Source: Gremmenia infestans (taxonomy: Eukaryota; Ascomycota; Leotiomycetes; Helotiales; Hamatocanthoscyphaceae). From it: 64,000 nt of DNA. The notes beneath the pieces were generated by a model. The model saw only the letters and a list, made by a program, of their open reading frames with translations, searched no databases and was not told the DNA's origin. The DNA is taken from the NCBI GenBank assembly GCA_032629725.1, contig JAFEVB010000002.1, forward strand, positions 62,001 to 126,000, given 5' to 3'. Shown here piece after piece: positions 42,801 through 53,337 of the stretch; within the stretch, counting starts at the first letter, position 1, and each line of letters opens with the position of its first letter. The position numbers and the translations under genes are program-made.

Positions 42801-45800
42801 TCGACACGATTGTGCGTTGATGGCAGCCGCTGCGCTGGGAAGGATTGATCTGGTGAAGAAGCTGATCGACCTGGGAGCTAAAGTCAATGACGAGAATGAT
42901 AAAGGCGCGGATGCTTTGCACTCGGCGTGCTGCGCTGGCAGACTCGATGTGGTCGAGCTTCTGTTGGCTTCCGGAGCGGACGTCAATGCAAAAGGAGGCA
43001 AGCATCGAAATGCTCTCAATGCAGCAAGTGCCGAGGGACATCTAGCTATCGTCCAAAGATTATTAGCGGCTGGTGCAGACGCACATGCTACCGATCCACA
43101 TTATGGCAATTGCCTACAAGCTGCTGCCTTTTATGGCTACAAAGATATCGTACGTGTTCTGACAGAGGCTGGAGTCGACGTGAACGAGGAAGGTGGGGTT
43201 CGAGGTACAGCACTCGTCAGTGCGGCCTCATCTGGAGATATAGAAATGATTGATCTCCTGGTTAAGCTAGGCGTGCCGACAGGGAGCACAGAAGACACTT
43301 TAAATGCATTGGCCATCGCAACCTGGAAAGAGAATGAACCTCTGATACAACATATGCTCGATCTCGGGGCTGAGGTTGACTCGTCAGATGACTTTGCGCA
43401 AGTCAAACAGGAGAACTGGACTCCCCTGAGCATTGCTGCTTTCAAAGGAAACATAACCTTGGTAGAGATGTTCTTGGGCCTTGGAGCAGACGTGAATGCT
43501 GAAGCCGGAATCCACGGAACAGCACTCATAGCTGCGATTGACAGCGACCATTGCAATCACAAGGTCGTAGAGGCACTTCTTGCTGCTGGGGCAGATTTCA
43601 ACGAGGGAGTGGACCCAGAAGATCGAACTCATGCAGGCAGTGCTCTTGTTGCCGCTGTTAGGCGAGCAGACATCAAAGCTATTACTATTTTGCTGCATTA
43701 TGGTGTAGACGTCAATATGGTCAATGATAGCCTTTACTCTCCGCTGATGGAGGCTGTAAACATGGCCAATGATACTATAATAGATATACTGATAGAAAAC
43801 GGAGCAGATGTCAATCTGACTATCGACCCCTATTATGACATATCGATGGACGACTCAACAGAAGATGATGGAGTGGCGACAGCGTTGGAAGTAGCGGCTT
43901 TGAAAGGCTCTGTTACTCAGATTCGTAAGTTAGTCCATGCTGGCGCCCATTTGGTACAACCAAGAGACGACACTGCATTCAAGACCGCACTTCAGTGTGC
44001 GGCATACTACGGAGAACACAAAGCAGTAGCTACTCTACTTGAGCTGGGTAGCGACGTGCATGTAGTTGGGGGAACGTTTGGCTCTGCTCTTCAAGCTGCT
44101 GTGTGCTCGGGTAGCAAAGAATGCATCACCCTCCTACTCGATGCAGGCGCAAAAATCAACGAAAGCCATATCGGAAAGGTAACTGCAACTTTCATACCGA
44201 AAAAAAATCAAGATACTAATGTTCCAAACAGCATGGTTCAGCGTTAATAGCTGCTTGCATTGAGGAAGAGAAAGAAGATGGCTTTAATATCCTTATGGAA
44301 CGCGGAGTAGATCCCAACACCAATGCAGGTGGCAAGTTCCCTTACGCCATAATTGCCATGGCTTACTCTGGAGATGTCGAGGGTGTAAAGGCACTTCTAA
44401 GAGCAGGAGCAGATGTCAGAAAGTATGGAGGAATGTACCATTCCGCGATTCAAGCCTCAGCCGAAGACGGCAATTGGGAAATCGCTGAGATACTCCTTGA
44501 AGCCGGTGCTGACATCAATGCCTGTGGGGGTTTCTACGGTACCGTCCTCGAGAGTGCCTATCGAGACGGGTACTTTCAGCTCATCTGGAAACTCTACCAC
44601 TGGGGAGCTTCGAACACTATTAATGGCGGTACATGGGGATCTGTACTTGGATCTGCGATCGGCGGATCTTGCCATACCCTTGTACATCAACTTGTGGAAT
44701 CGCACAATGTTAATGTGAATCAGACTTGCGGAAAATGGGGTTCGCCTCTTCATTTTGTTATCTTGCACCGGAATGATGATGAAGAGGAACTGGTTGATGT
44801 CTTCTTGAGCGCCAATGCGGACGTTAATGCCGTGGGTGGATGCTATTCCACGCCACTTGGAGCGGCTGTTGCGGTAGGTAAAGAAAGTGTATACAGAAAG
44901 TTGCTAGAAAAGGGCGCGGACCCCAATCTTGTGGATGGCAAGTCGGGTCGCGGCCCTCTATTTCTCGCGTGCCGAGAACAGAAGTACGAGTATGTCAAGC
45001 AGTTGATTGAGAGGGGCGCTGATGTTAACTCTTGCACAAAACGAGGGTCCGTTCTACAAAGTGCTGCTTTCAGTAGCGACAAGACGGAAGGCGGCCTCAA
45101 AATAATTCAGTACCTCATCTCCTGCGGCGCAGAACTTAATGCCGTCACCAAAGGACCGTACGGAACAGCTTTGAATGCAGCAGCAAAGAACGGCAATCTC
45201 AAAACAATCAAATGGATGCTTAAGCATGGCGCAGACTTCAATTTAATAGGCGGGCCGTTTGGATCTCCACTTCAAGCAGCTGCTTTCCATGCTCCGACCG
45301 AAAGCATTAGGTTTCTTCTCACATCTGGAGCGGATGTTAACCAAATCGGTGGAAAATACAGAACTGCGTTGCAAGCTGCTTGCGCTGCTGGCAATACCAA
45401 AACAGCAAAGTTACTGCTTAAACATGGCGCAGACCCGAACATCAAGGGAGGCAAATATGGCACGGCACTTCAAGCTGCTTGTGTTGCGAGAAATACATGG
45501 CTGGTACAGTTGCTGCTCTCCCGCGGTGCTGACCCGAAGATTGCGGGAGGTCGGTATGCGAATGCATTTACTGCTGCCGTGATGATGAATGACAACGAGG
45601 TAGTCAAGGCTTTGCTGGCTGAACCAGAAGTAGCTAAGGACATGCTGGGTGAGAGGAAGGCGCATTATAAAGACCACCTGTGGAAGGGCTGTGAGGAGTT
45701 CATCAATACCGTGCTAGAGGATGAGGAACCCCTTGAGGAGTTTGATGAGTCTTTCGTCGAGTTGTCAGATGAAAGTGAGTATGAGGACACGGATGGTGAA

Positions 45801-45968
45801 CTAGAAGGCGAGGCGGGGAAAGAAGATGAGAATGACGACTGGGAGACTGATGGCGAGGAGGCTCGCGAACCAGATGTCGAGGAAGAGGATGACATGGACG
45901 GCGAGACGGCATTGAGTTGGCTGAAGGTTGATTGTGGACCGGGAGGCGACTTTGATGCTGAAGAGTAA
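39831..45968 (+). CDS. Fungal NLR: DUF7708-NACHT-ankyrin repeat protein
   Basis: STAND/NOD-like receptor, of the type linked in fungi to heterokaryon incompatibility and non-self recognition. Exons: 39831-39853, 39906-40191, 40240-44178, 44232-45968; 1995 codons, 1994 residues. The first exon is 23 nt. The N-terminal domain (about 10-170) looks like DUF7708 (ALKPFVAGVEQYASSFDVI, SPLWGSFRIVLLLAKEY). The NACHT domain has the P-loop LHAIPGAGKTVLTSS near residue 318 and Walker B VYIVIDAIDECQD near 425. A winged-helix-like region (LLMWLVRGAREVTLKELA) follows. From about 755 to 1880 there is one long ankyrin array, with units like LLLKHGADPNIKGGKYGTALQAAC. The last intron interrupts the array. The tail is strongly acidic (about 90 residues). 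Without the last splice the frame stops early at 44247, and the second part would look like a separate ankyrin gene. Confidence 0.9.
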
Positions 45969-46460
45969 TAGACTAAGGCAATAATAAATGCGCAGATACC
46001 ACTAGAGGGTAAATATAGTTTCATGCATTTAGGAGATCTTAGCACCATTCCGTTCGTTTGCAGAATTTTAGTGGTTTAGAAAATGAAGCAAATAAAGAGC
46101 GGGGTTGATTGAGCTGCAAGAAAGCGCATAAAGTGGCATCAAATAAATCAGTACCGAGGACCCCGGGCTCATCTCTGTGCGGCGTCAAGGGATCACATAT
46201 TGCACTTTGCTGGCCTAGTGACATGTCTGGTTTTGCTATTGCTCTCGCTGTGTTTAGTGGTTTGGGCTCTAGGTGTCTAAGTCTAAGTGTGATGATAAGG
46301 CGAGGAGGTTTTCAGCATCGCTTGGTCATCTGCGCCGAGTCACACGACTAGAAAGTCCCACATCCCGACAGAATTCGTCCCAAGGGATGCCATCCATCAC
46401 CCTGTCTGCAATAATTATCTCCGACGCTTCCTCCGACTGACCGTGGCATGGCTTTGGCCT
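45969..46460. other. 3' region of the NLR gene, no gene seen
   Basis: No coding signal beyond the NLR stop. The frame at 46109-46351 has no domain. The region leads into the repeat-rich tract. Confidence 0.45.
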
Positions 46461-46561
46461 CCTCTTTTATGTGGCTTTGGTTAGCCATGCAATGTAAAGG
46501 CCAATTTGGCCTTTAAATAACAGGGATAATTTCAACCTCTTTTATGTGGCTTCGGTTAGCC
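46461..46561. repeat. 26-bp direct repeat pair
   Basis: A 26-base sequence beginning CCTCTTTTATGTGGCTT occurs at 46461-46486 and again at 46536-46561 with a single T/C difference. The copies are 75 bases apart start to start. A perfect inverted repeat lies between them. Confidence 0.85.
46495..46515. repeat. Perfect 10-bp inverted repeat
   Basis: TAAAGGCCAA and TTGGCCTTTA flank a single T, a 21-base near-palindrome lying between the two direct repeats. It could be the remains of a transposon terminus or a simple hairpin. Confidence 0.8.
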
Positions 46562-46628
46562 CTACATTCTAGGCAAGCCTTGATTCAAATTGCCAGAATG
46601 AGTAACTCGCATCGCATTAGCCCTTTTT

Positions 46629-46796
46629 AACTGCCCTTTTGACTGCACTTTTAACTGCACTTTTAACTGCACTTTTAACACTTCTTGACTGCACTTTTAA
46701 CACTTCTTAACTGCACTTTTAACTGCACTTTTAACTGCACTTTTAACACTTCTTAACTGCACTTTCGACTGCACTTTCAACTGCACTTTCAACTGC
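46629..46796. repeat. 12-bp minisatellite
   Basis: Eleven to twelve units of (A/G)ACTGCACTTT(T/C) in tandem, interrupted three times by AACACTTCTT. Units near the right end share a TTTC variant, which suggests stepwise local duplication. Confidence 0.9.
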
Positions 46797-47860
46797 CTTA
46801 GGGTCAGGGTAATTTAGCAGAATTAGAAGTAGTAGAAAGAGACAAATTTGCGTAAATGTTTAGGTTAGTATTTAGAGAAGAACAACTATTAATATCTAGT
46901 TTTTCTTGCTTTTAGTACTATAGAAGCCAAACCTAACTAGGTATCGCATATTGCTAAAAGAGTAATAATAAGAATCTTATAACTTTAAGATAAAGTATAA
47001 AAAGTGAAATGATTCCTATCTAGTCTAGGATATGAGAGAACGAAGAAATAAATACTCTAATTGAACGACGCGATCTTTATTTTATCTAGAACATTTAGAG
47101 AAACTCAAATAAGGCGACGACGGGTAAGCGACCCGAGCCGTCCGTCTTAGGTATTTCGGGCGTGTTAGATGCAATGCTACTGTACCTCCAAGTCAAGGCA
47201 GTCAGGTATAAGTTTCCAAAGAAGCAAATTCATCTAGGTTTGGCTGCGGATCGGGTTCTTTCGTTCCTTCCCCCCTGCTAGTGCATACCCAAACTCTAAG
47301 CTATAACAAGGTCTAAGAGGAGTCATCTTAAGCCCCTGCGCTTCTCTATCACCCTTTATCTTTATAAACGACTCCAAGAACTCGCGCAAACCTAGGATGC
47401 GTGCTTGCCTGTTACCTGGTGCGGAGAGCTTCGTTGCCCTTCTTACCTGTTTCTTATATTATAACTCTGTATTTTTATAGCTATAACGAGTCCCTTATCT
47501 GTCATATCAATTGCATTGCGCAACTAGGAGTTCCTGGAGGTTAGTTATACTGCTTCACGCGATCTGCCTAAGAATGAAAAGACTGACACCCGGCGCAGAA
47601 TTGATTTGCCCTCGTTGTAATTCGACTACGACGCGTCTACTATACTCAATTGTCGCCAGAACAATTTATGCCATTTAAATCACATTTTCCGTCGCGATAT
47701 ACCAGTTTTTCCATGTGCGCGGGGCTGTTAAAGTAGATAGACCTCGATAGCCGCCGGCCTGAGACCGCGACCGCGCCCTCAACCTCACTGTAGCCCTCAA
47801 TGCGACACGATCTCACTAAGGACTTCGTCTTCCTCACTCCAATCCTCCCATCAACGACTT
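46797..47860. other. Repeat-adjacent, gene-poor AT-rich tract
   Basis: No intact gene. The stretch 46800-47090 is AT-rich with many stop codons, followed by GC-richer islands (for example around 47110-47160). This fits a degraded, perhaps RIP-mutated, transposable element, but I recognise no specific family. The right end contains the promoter and leader of the gene at 47861. Confidence 0.4.
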
Positions 47861-50800
47861 ATGGCTGCCCTAACCACTATTCCGAATACTCCCCTCTCTC
47901 ATATAACTGTCAACGATGAAGACCCCCACACAATTGAGCAAAAGAGGCTGCCCGGCGGGGCATGCAATTACACGAATTTGAGCGCTGGTGGGGGAGGACC
48001 TGCACCCCGGTGTGGATGTAGGAGGTTTTGGGACAAATCATTGGGGTATGCGGATGGCAGAGGCTCCTCCGTCAAGTCAGGATTCTGCATGTGTGAGCAC
48101 CATGCTTGTTTCCACGATCATGAACCCGCAGGAGCACACAAAGGGAAGGCATCAAGCGATGGAGTTTCTTTCGAGGGCATATCAACTGCGAAGTTACCAT
48201 CAACCCCTCAACAAGCACATAAGGTGGGTCTGCCAGAGATAGACCCTATTATGGATAGGAGTGGTAGCAGACAGTCTCTACGGAATTCCACGATCCCAGA
48301 TACGCTCCAATGGAGTCGATACATACATTCTGGTTCGCCTGAAGGTATGCCGCCGATTCCATCGCAATGTCTACTTCCATCCGATAATGGATCTGGGACC
48401 TCCGGTAGCCAATCAAGGTACCATCGACCCTTTGGCGGACTGGGACTTGGAACGTTAAGCCACATCACGAAGCCTATTCCTGGCAAGGCCCCTGAGTCAA
48501 GGACCGGTGAGCAAATGCAAGATAATCCTCGAGCTTTGCAACTTTATGAAGATGTAAATGGAAATCAATATGTGCAGAGCGTTACGGAAGTTGCAACACC
48601 GAGTGTGTGTCATTCCCAGGACCAAGATCTTTCAAGAGGAGTGAGTAAGGTTCATGAAACCATCAAGGATACTCTGGAGAGAATTGTTGAAGAGGCTCCT
48701 GAAGTGTCTTCCCGGCCTTTCATGAAAGCGTCGGGCTCCCAGTCTCAACTGAAGCTTCGAAATTTATATCCCGGAATGGACTCAGCGGCAGTGGACAATG
48801 AACCTGATGATCAACTAGCTCCTAAGCTCCGAAACATTGTGAATCACTTTTCTAATTATCCAAACGCCGTCAAGGATCATGAACGACGCTTGGAACTGCT
48901 AGAGAACAGCTCATTCTCCAACCCTGGCGCTGAGGTTTGTTATGAAGTTATGGATGTTCGGGTCATCGAACTTGAAGCCAGGATGAGGGAATTAGAGGAT
49001 GCACAGGCTGTCCAAAACGATGCCAGTAGCGTCAGAAGTCGACACCATGTGGCGAGTTCCATCGATTCTAGAATATCCACAACCTCATCGGCGATGATCG
49101 CCGCCGCCATGGACCAGATGGGTTGTTCTCGAATCGAGGCTGTGGAAGCACGAGTTGCAGAGTTGGAGGCTTCATCCCTCCCATCTCGTACACGCCCATG
49201 GGACGTCGAGGTCGTCTTCCTCCCCTTTGGACCGGAGTTGATGGGTGTCTGGTCATCCCAATTTGGCACGAGTCAAGGATCGAAAGGTAATAGCATGGTC
49301 GCCGATGATTGGACACAGACTCAAAGTATCTCCATGGATGCAGCTCAAGCTTGTCTCACCATTCGGGACGAGAGATCGGCATGGGAAAGGTCAGCCTCGA
49401 ATCTTGCGGCCGATGAAGACTACACTTGGCAAATGGCTAGGGGCTGTGGTCGTCAAAGCAAAGTCCATGAACGACTTCAAAGCAGGGGGCTAGTCAAAGT
49501 GGTTCATATACATGGCCCTGATGCGAGAGATGTCCAAGCTGCTATAATGGCCGCCTTTGGCGACCTGCCGGGGACACTCCTCGAAGATCCTTTTACGGAG
49601 CACGAGAACACTGGAACAATACCCGACTCTTTACTAAAATATATTGGTCTGCAAGCTGCTTGGATTCCGCTACGGAAGCTTCATAAGGATTCTTGTCTTC
49701 GTTTTCTCAACACCTCAGAAATGATTACTCCCGCTCTATGGACTGTACCATTCCTTAACTCAAGCGTCGCTATGCGTGCATCTGGAACGAGACGCCTATA
49801 TGTCACTCAACGGGACAGCTACATTCAGCACCTTGGCAGTGATACTGCAGAGTGGACTTGGCAAAAGCTACGACAACTACCTCGAGTCTATCCCGATGAC
49901 CATAATGTTAATCATACACCTGAGGCCGACGCACACGAACCGTGCTGGGAGTTCGATGAACGCCTGGATCCATTGCCTCAAAGCATACACTCATCTTTCG
50001 CATCCCAGATCTCGTCCTTGAGCATCCGCTCAGTTGCCCCCGAGGAAGAACCTGAAGCGGAGCCAGCATCGCCTTCTGATCACTTTTCTTCTGCGGCAGT
50101 CTCTCGCAATGCATCGACAACACCTACCTCTATCGCACCTCCTTCAGCACGCTATTTTTCTCCTCTTAAACAACGTACTTCACTCAGACCCATTCATGCC
50201 CGCACGACTTCCATGCCAACGCTTATCCCCATCAAATCCTCGCCTTCGCAGACAAGCAAGCGCCGAATTGCCTCCTTTGATATCGAGACTCAGTCATCAC
50301 CAACCCGCGCCACTTCATCATCAGCGATGAACTTGACTCTCAAACGCCGTCGTATCTCTCGCTCACCGAGTCGGCCACGTGATACTCCTCGCTGGAGTGT
50401 GGGTCCACCTAGTCCGTACACGTTTGACGAAATTGCAGAAGCCAACAAAAGGGGTACAACGCCTTTCGCCTATGCAACTCCACATAGCAATGCGCCATAT
50501 GTAGATACACGGCCACGAGATGATGCAGATATTGATATATATCAAGACGAAGACGAAGACGAAGACGATCAAGATGGCCAAGATCTAGGAAGCGCAACCG
50601 ATGAGTTCAATCTCGAGGCTGAAGAGAGCCAAGGCTGGGAGCGCAACGCTTTAAGCGATTACGAACCCGACTCCGAAGATGACGATGAACCACACCAGTT
50701 GGACGATGAGTGGGAGGGTGTGCAGGATGCCGATGAAAGCGTGGTCTATGAGTCAATTCACAGTGGCAAGACTAGCCTCAGGCAAGCGACGGACGAGGGC

Positions 50801-50923
50801 GAGGATGAAGATGCTCTGAGCGATGCACCTTCTGAGTATCCGAGCACGCAACAAGGTTTGTACGCAGGGTCGAAGAAGGAATTCAAAATTCATGTTGATG
50901 AGGAGGTCGACGAAGCTGTTTAG
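47861..50923 (+). CDS. Large, mostly disordered protein, Cys-rich N-terminus
   Basis: A single-exon protein of 1020 residues without an assigned function. The N-terminal 80 residues hold an ordered Cys/His cluster (PRCGCRRFWDKS, then FCMCEHHACFHDHEP), with spacing that could bind zinc. I believe this N-terminal pattern recurs in Pezizomycotina proteins of unknown role. Residues about 330-400 include coiled-coil-like stretches (RVIELEARMRELEDAQAV). A conserved-looking globular region at about 430-700 contains WDVEVVFLPFGPELMGVWS, an ISDFXX-like start of a compact fold, and LRQLPRVYPDDHNVNH. The region after 720 is Ser/Pro/Arg-rich with SPS/TP sites, likely phosphorylated, and the last 150 residues are highly acidic (DEDEDEDDQD). 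The RKRR-like KRRRISRSPSR near 840 could be a nuclear localisation signal. It could be a nuclear or chromatin-associated protein; this is inference. Confidence 0.75.
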   Translation: MAALTTIPNTPLSHITVNDEDPHTIEQKRLPGGACNYTNLSAGGGGPAPRCGCRRFWDKSLGYADGRGSSVKSGFCMCEHHACFHDHEPAGAHKGKASSDGVSFEGISTAKLPSTPQQAHKVGLPEIDPIMDRSGSRQSLRNSTIPDTLQWSRYIHSGSPEGMPPIPSQCLLPSDNGSGTSGSQSRYHRPFGGLGLGTLSHITKPIPGKAPESRTGEQMQDNPRALQLYEDVNGNQYVQSVTEVATPSVCHSQDQDLSRGVSKVHETIKDTLERIVEEAPEVSSRPFMKASGSQSQLKLRNLYPGMDSAAVDNEPDDQLAPKLRNIVNHFSNYPNAVKDHERRLELLENSSFSNPGAEVCYEVMDVRVIELEARMRELEDAQAVQNDASSVRSRHHVASSIDSRISTTSSAMIAAAMDQMGCSRIEAVEARVAELEASSLPSRTRPWDVEVVFLPFGPELMGVWSSQFGTSQGSKGNSMVADDWTQTQSISMDAAQACLTIRDERSAWERSASNLAADEDYTWQMARGCGRQSKVHERLQSRGLVKVVHIHGPDARDVQAAIMAAFGDLPGTLLEDPFTEHENTGTIPDSLLKYIGLQAAWIPLRKLHKDSCLRFLNTSEMITPALWTVPFLNSSVAMRASGTRRLYVTQRDSYIQHLGSDTAEWTWQKLRQLPRVYPDDHNVNHTPEADAHEPCWEFDERLDPLPQSIHSSFASQISSLSIRSVAPEEEPEAEPASPSDHFSSAAVSRNASTTPTSIAPPSARYFSPLKQRTSLRPIHARTTSMPTLIPIKSSPSQTSKRRIASFDIETQSSPTRATSSSAMNLTLKRRRISRSPSRPRDTPRWSVGPPSPYTFDEIAEANKRGTTPFAYATPHSNAPYVDTRPRDDADIDIYQDEDEDEDDQDGQDLGSATDEFNLEAEESQGWERNALSDYEPDSEDDDEPHQLDDEWEGVQDADESVVYESIHSGKTSLRQATDEGEDEDALSDAPSEYPSTQQGLYAGSKKEFKIHVDEEVDEAV

Positions 50924-51561
50924 CTGGGATCTAGTGATCTTATTATGTTTATGAGGCTATGAAATCGGCATGAGGGTAATTTGAAAAAATGGCTTGGATG
51001 GGCATTGCACAAATTTCCTTCCGTATATGTTTTGTTATTTTTGTAGGATTGATACCAGCAGCGAGCGTTGGCGTTTTGGATTTCTGGAATCGTAAAAGAG
51101 TCATATCCGCGACCCGGTTCGTGCTTTACCGTTCTTGCTCTTCTTTTACGGAACTAGAGAGACAGGCATCAGTTTGGATAAACGCATGCAGGGAGAGAAT
51201 GATTCGACATCCATGCCAAGAGGCAACGAGATACGCTGTCGCAACCCCACTTTTTGTATACATAGATTCTGTGCTGCATTGTCAGGCCATCTGAAGATAA
51301 ATAATGAGAGTCTTTAGTTTTACATCACTTCCAAATCCGGGCGCTATCTCCATAGGTGAACTTCTTAGTTAACGCTTCTTGTTCTTAGGAAACGAAGGCC
51401 TCCCACGACCCCCAAAATAATACTTTGACGATAGCTCGCAACTGAACACATCTACTGCATAAAAGCCCTAACTAACGTATGCACCTCATGAAGTCATCTG
51501 TCACTTATCATAAATGGATGTCCCAGCGCATCATAGCCGTCAACGCTCCTGTCTCCGTAAA
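50924..51561. other. Convergent 3' region, no gene called
   Basis: Between the ends of the disordered-protein gene (plus) and the secreted-protein gene (minus). A frame at 50989-51294 with a hydrophobic start has no homology I recognise and is left out. Confidence 0.45.
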
Positions 51562-52179
51562 TCAAGCCCATTTCCTGTAAACCTCAACCTTCTGACAAGA
51601 AGGATTCTGAGGCTTTACGTTGCCCATCGCCCAAGCCAACGTCTGATAGATGTACGAGGTAGGGATCGTGTCGCAAACGTACCAACGGCTCAGATGCGCC
51701 GAGTAGTGCGTGTTGCCCAACGACAGCGGCTTCGTGTCATCCCGAAAGGAAAATATCGTCATCCGGTTGTCGGGCCCAAATTCCACAGAGGTGGGGTTGC
51801 CGAAGAAGATTAGGGGAACAGCGACGTTGGATGCGTCGTTGTATTGGAATATCATGGGTTGCGGGACATAAATGGCGTCGCTGCCTTCACCGATTTGAAG
51901 GTTCCAACCCAACGTGCCATAAGGATCTTGGCCATCGGGGACTGAAGAGTTGTAGTAGAATTGGCTGTAGGTGAGGTCGGTGAGTGGTTCTTTAGTTGGG
52001 CATAAAGCGTTATCTGCGGCGCCTTCGTGGCAGGGCGAGAGGTAGGAGCCGTTGAGGCTCGAGTTCCTTGATTGCAAGACCAGGTAGAATGGCGCGGATT
52101 GGGTGACATTAAACTGGGCCACGACTATGACTTGAGCTACTGCTAGGGCTAAGAAGCCGGTGGTGGTTGAGATGCGCAT
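51562..52179 (-). CDS. Small secreted protein, DUF7907-like
   Basis: A 205-residue single-exon secreted protein. The start is the ATG at 52179; the longer frame upstream would need a TTG. The signal peptide is MRISTTTGFLALAVAQVIVV. The mature part matches the pattern of a fungal secreted family I know as DUF7907: APFYLVLQSRNSSLNGSYL, an early Cys pair in SPCHEGAADNALCP, GTLGWNLQ, NVAVPLIFFGNP, then RWYVCDTIPTSYIYQTLAW and the ending NPSCQKVEV. There are four Cys residues, so two disulfides are likely, and several N-glycosylation sites (NVT, NSS, NGS). A candidate for a cell-surface or secreted effector-like protein; function unknown. A TATA-like element lies upstream. Confidence 0.85.
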   Translation of the reverse strand: MRISTTTGFLALAVAQVIVVAQFNVTQSAPFYLVLQSRNSSLNGSYLSPCHEGAADNALCPTKEPLTDLTYSQFYYNSSVPDGQDPYGTLGWNLQIGEGSDAIYVPQPMIFQYNDASNVAVPLIFFGNPTSVEFGPDNRMTIFSFRDDTKPLSLGNTHYSAHLSRWYVCDTIPTSYIYQTLAWAMGNVKPQNPSCQKVEVYRKWA

Positions 52180-52270
52180 ACTGATAGTTTCTGGGGTTTG
52201 TGCTGTAGGTGAGTGAGTGTACTGGAATGTGCTGCTGGTAGAGATTGAATAGTACAAATGAAATTGGTAT

Positions 52271-52278
52271 TTATATTG
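52271..52278 (-). promoter_or_regulatory. TATA-like element of the secreted-protein gene
   Basis: On the minus strand the sequence reads AATATAAA, about 92 bases before the ATG at 52179. Confidence 0.4.
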
Positions 52279-52279
52279 T

Positions 52280-53337
52280 ATAAGTCGCTTAGCTTAGCTA
52301 GCGCTAAAGACTGTCACGCGAGCAATAGACGTGGTTCTCTTTATCTTTATTGCTGAAAACAGAAAGACTGGCTGAAACCATGAAGGAACAAACCTAGGAA
52401 TAGTCGGAGAGAAGCATACGTTATCATTACCCTGCCACGCAAACTCTCACTCAGTATCATGTGGAACTATGACTCTAAATGATGTCTCGTATTGGAAGAT
52501 CTGTGGCACTTCACAAATGATACAAAGACACGAATCGAACAAGTTTATGGTCACCGGTGTACACTTCGTCCGACAGAAGCATCGCAGAGGAATTCGGGCT
52601 GTTTGCCCAAGCCAAGGCAAAAGTATCAGATGAACTATGTGGTCTAGGACAGAAAAACGAAAATTAAATTTTAAAGTTCAAAGCCGAATGAGCAATTAAG
52701 AAGCCAGCATAATGAGATGAGTGTCCCTCTTATGTCCACGGTGGGCATGCATCAACTGGTTCTTTCAAATGTATGATGGTTGACCCTTAAATTTTATCGG
52801 TTCTAAGAAACTCTCCATTGACTTTGGAACTTTGTCCGGTTTGTCTCCGCTACTGTTTCTCGCACTTATACTTGATGAAAGACTCCATGACATCCGTTTG
52901 CATCGCTTGATTATGAGGCTCTAGCCAAACATAGCAATTCTGCTGTCAAAAAGAATCTAGAATGCGTATATTTATGCACTTCAACAATACCAAAACAGTC
53001 TAGCTAGAACAATGATTGCGTCGAGGACCATTAAAAAACACAGTATACGAGTTGATTTTTGCAGTTGCTGTTCCTGAAAACCCAATTACGCTACTGCAAT
53101 TGCAACGTGGTAGACTCCAGAGAGACTGAGACAAATTGTCTGGAAGGCAGCAGGCTTTGTATCCGGTGTTCGTCCTAGTCTGTAAGACTCGTCCTACAGG
53201 CCCTATATCTATCATCTAAGAGCTGTGACTTACTGAGAGGTCGAAAATGATAGATTTCCACGAGGTCGATTTTACTTGATATGACATTTGGAAACCCCTC
53301 TACTGGTTGCGAACTCGACTAATTGAACTATATGAGT
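52280..53337. other. Intergenic, no gene seen
   Basis: About 1 kb between the secreted-protein promoter and the stop of the F-box gene. The frame at 53000-53215 (minus) shows no domain. Confidence 0.45.

Noticed and set aside
44295..45968. Separate ankyrin-repeat gene
   Set aside because: A standard GT-AG intron at 44179-44231 joins it in frame to the NACHT gene, continuing the same array.
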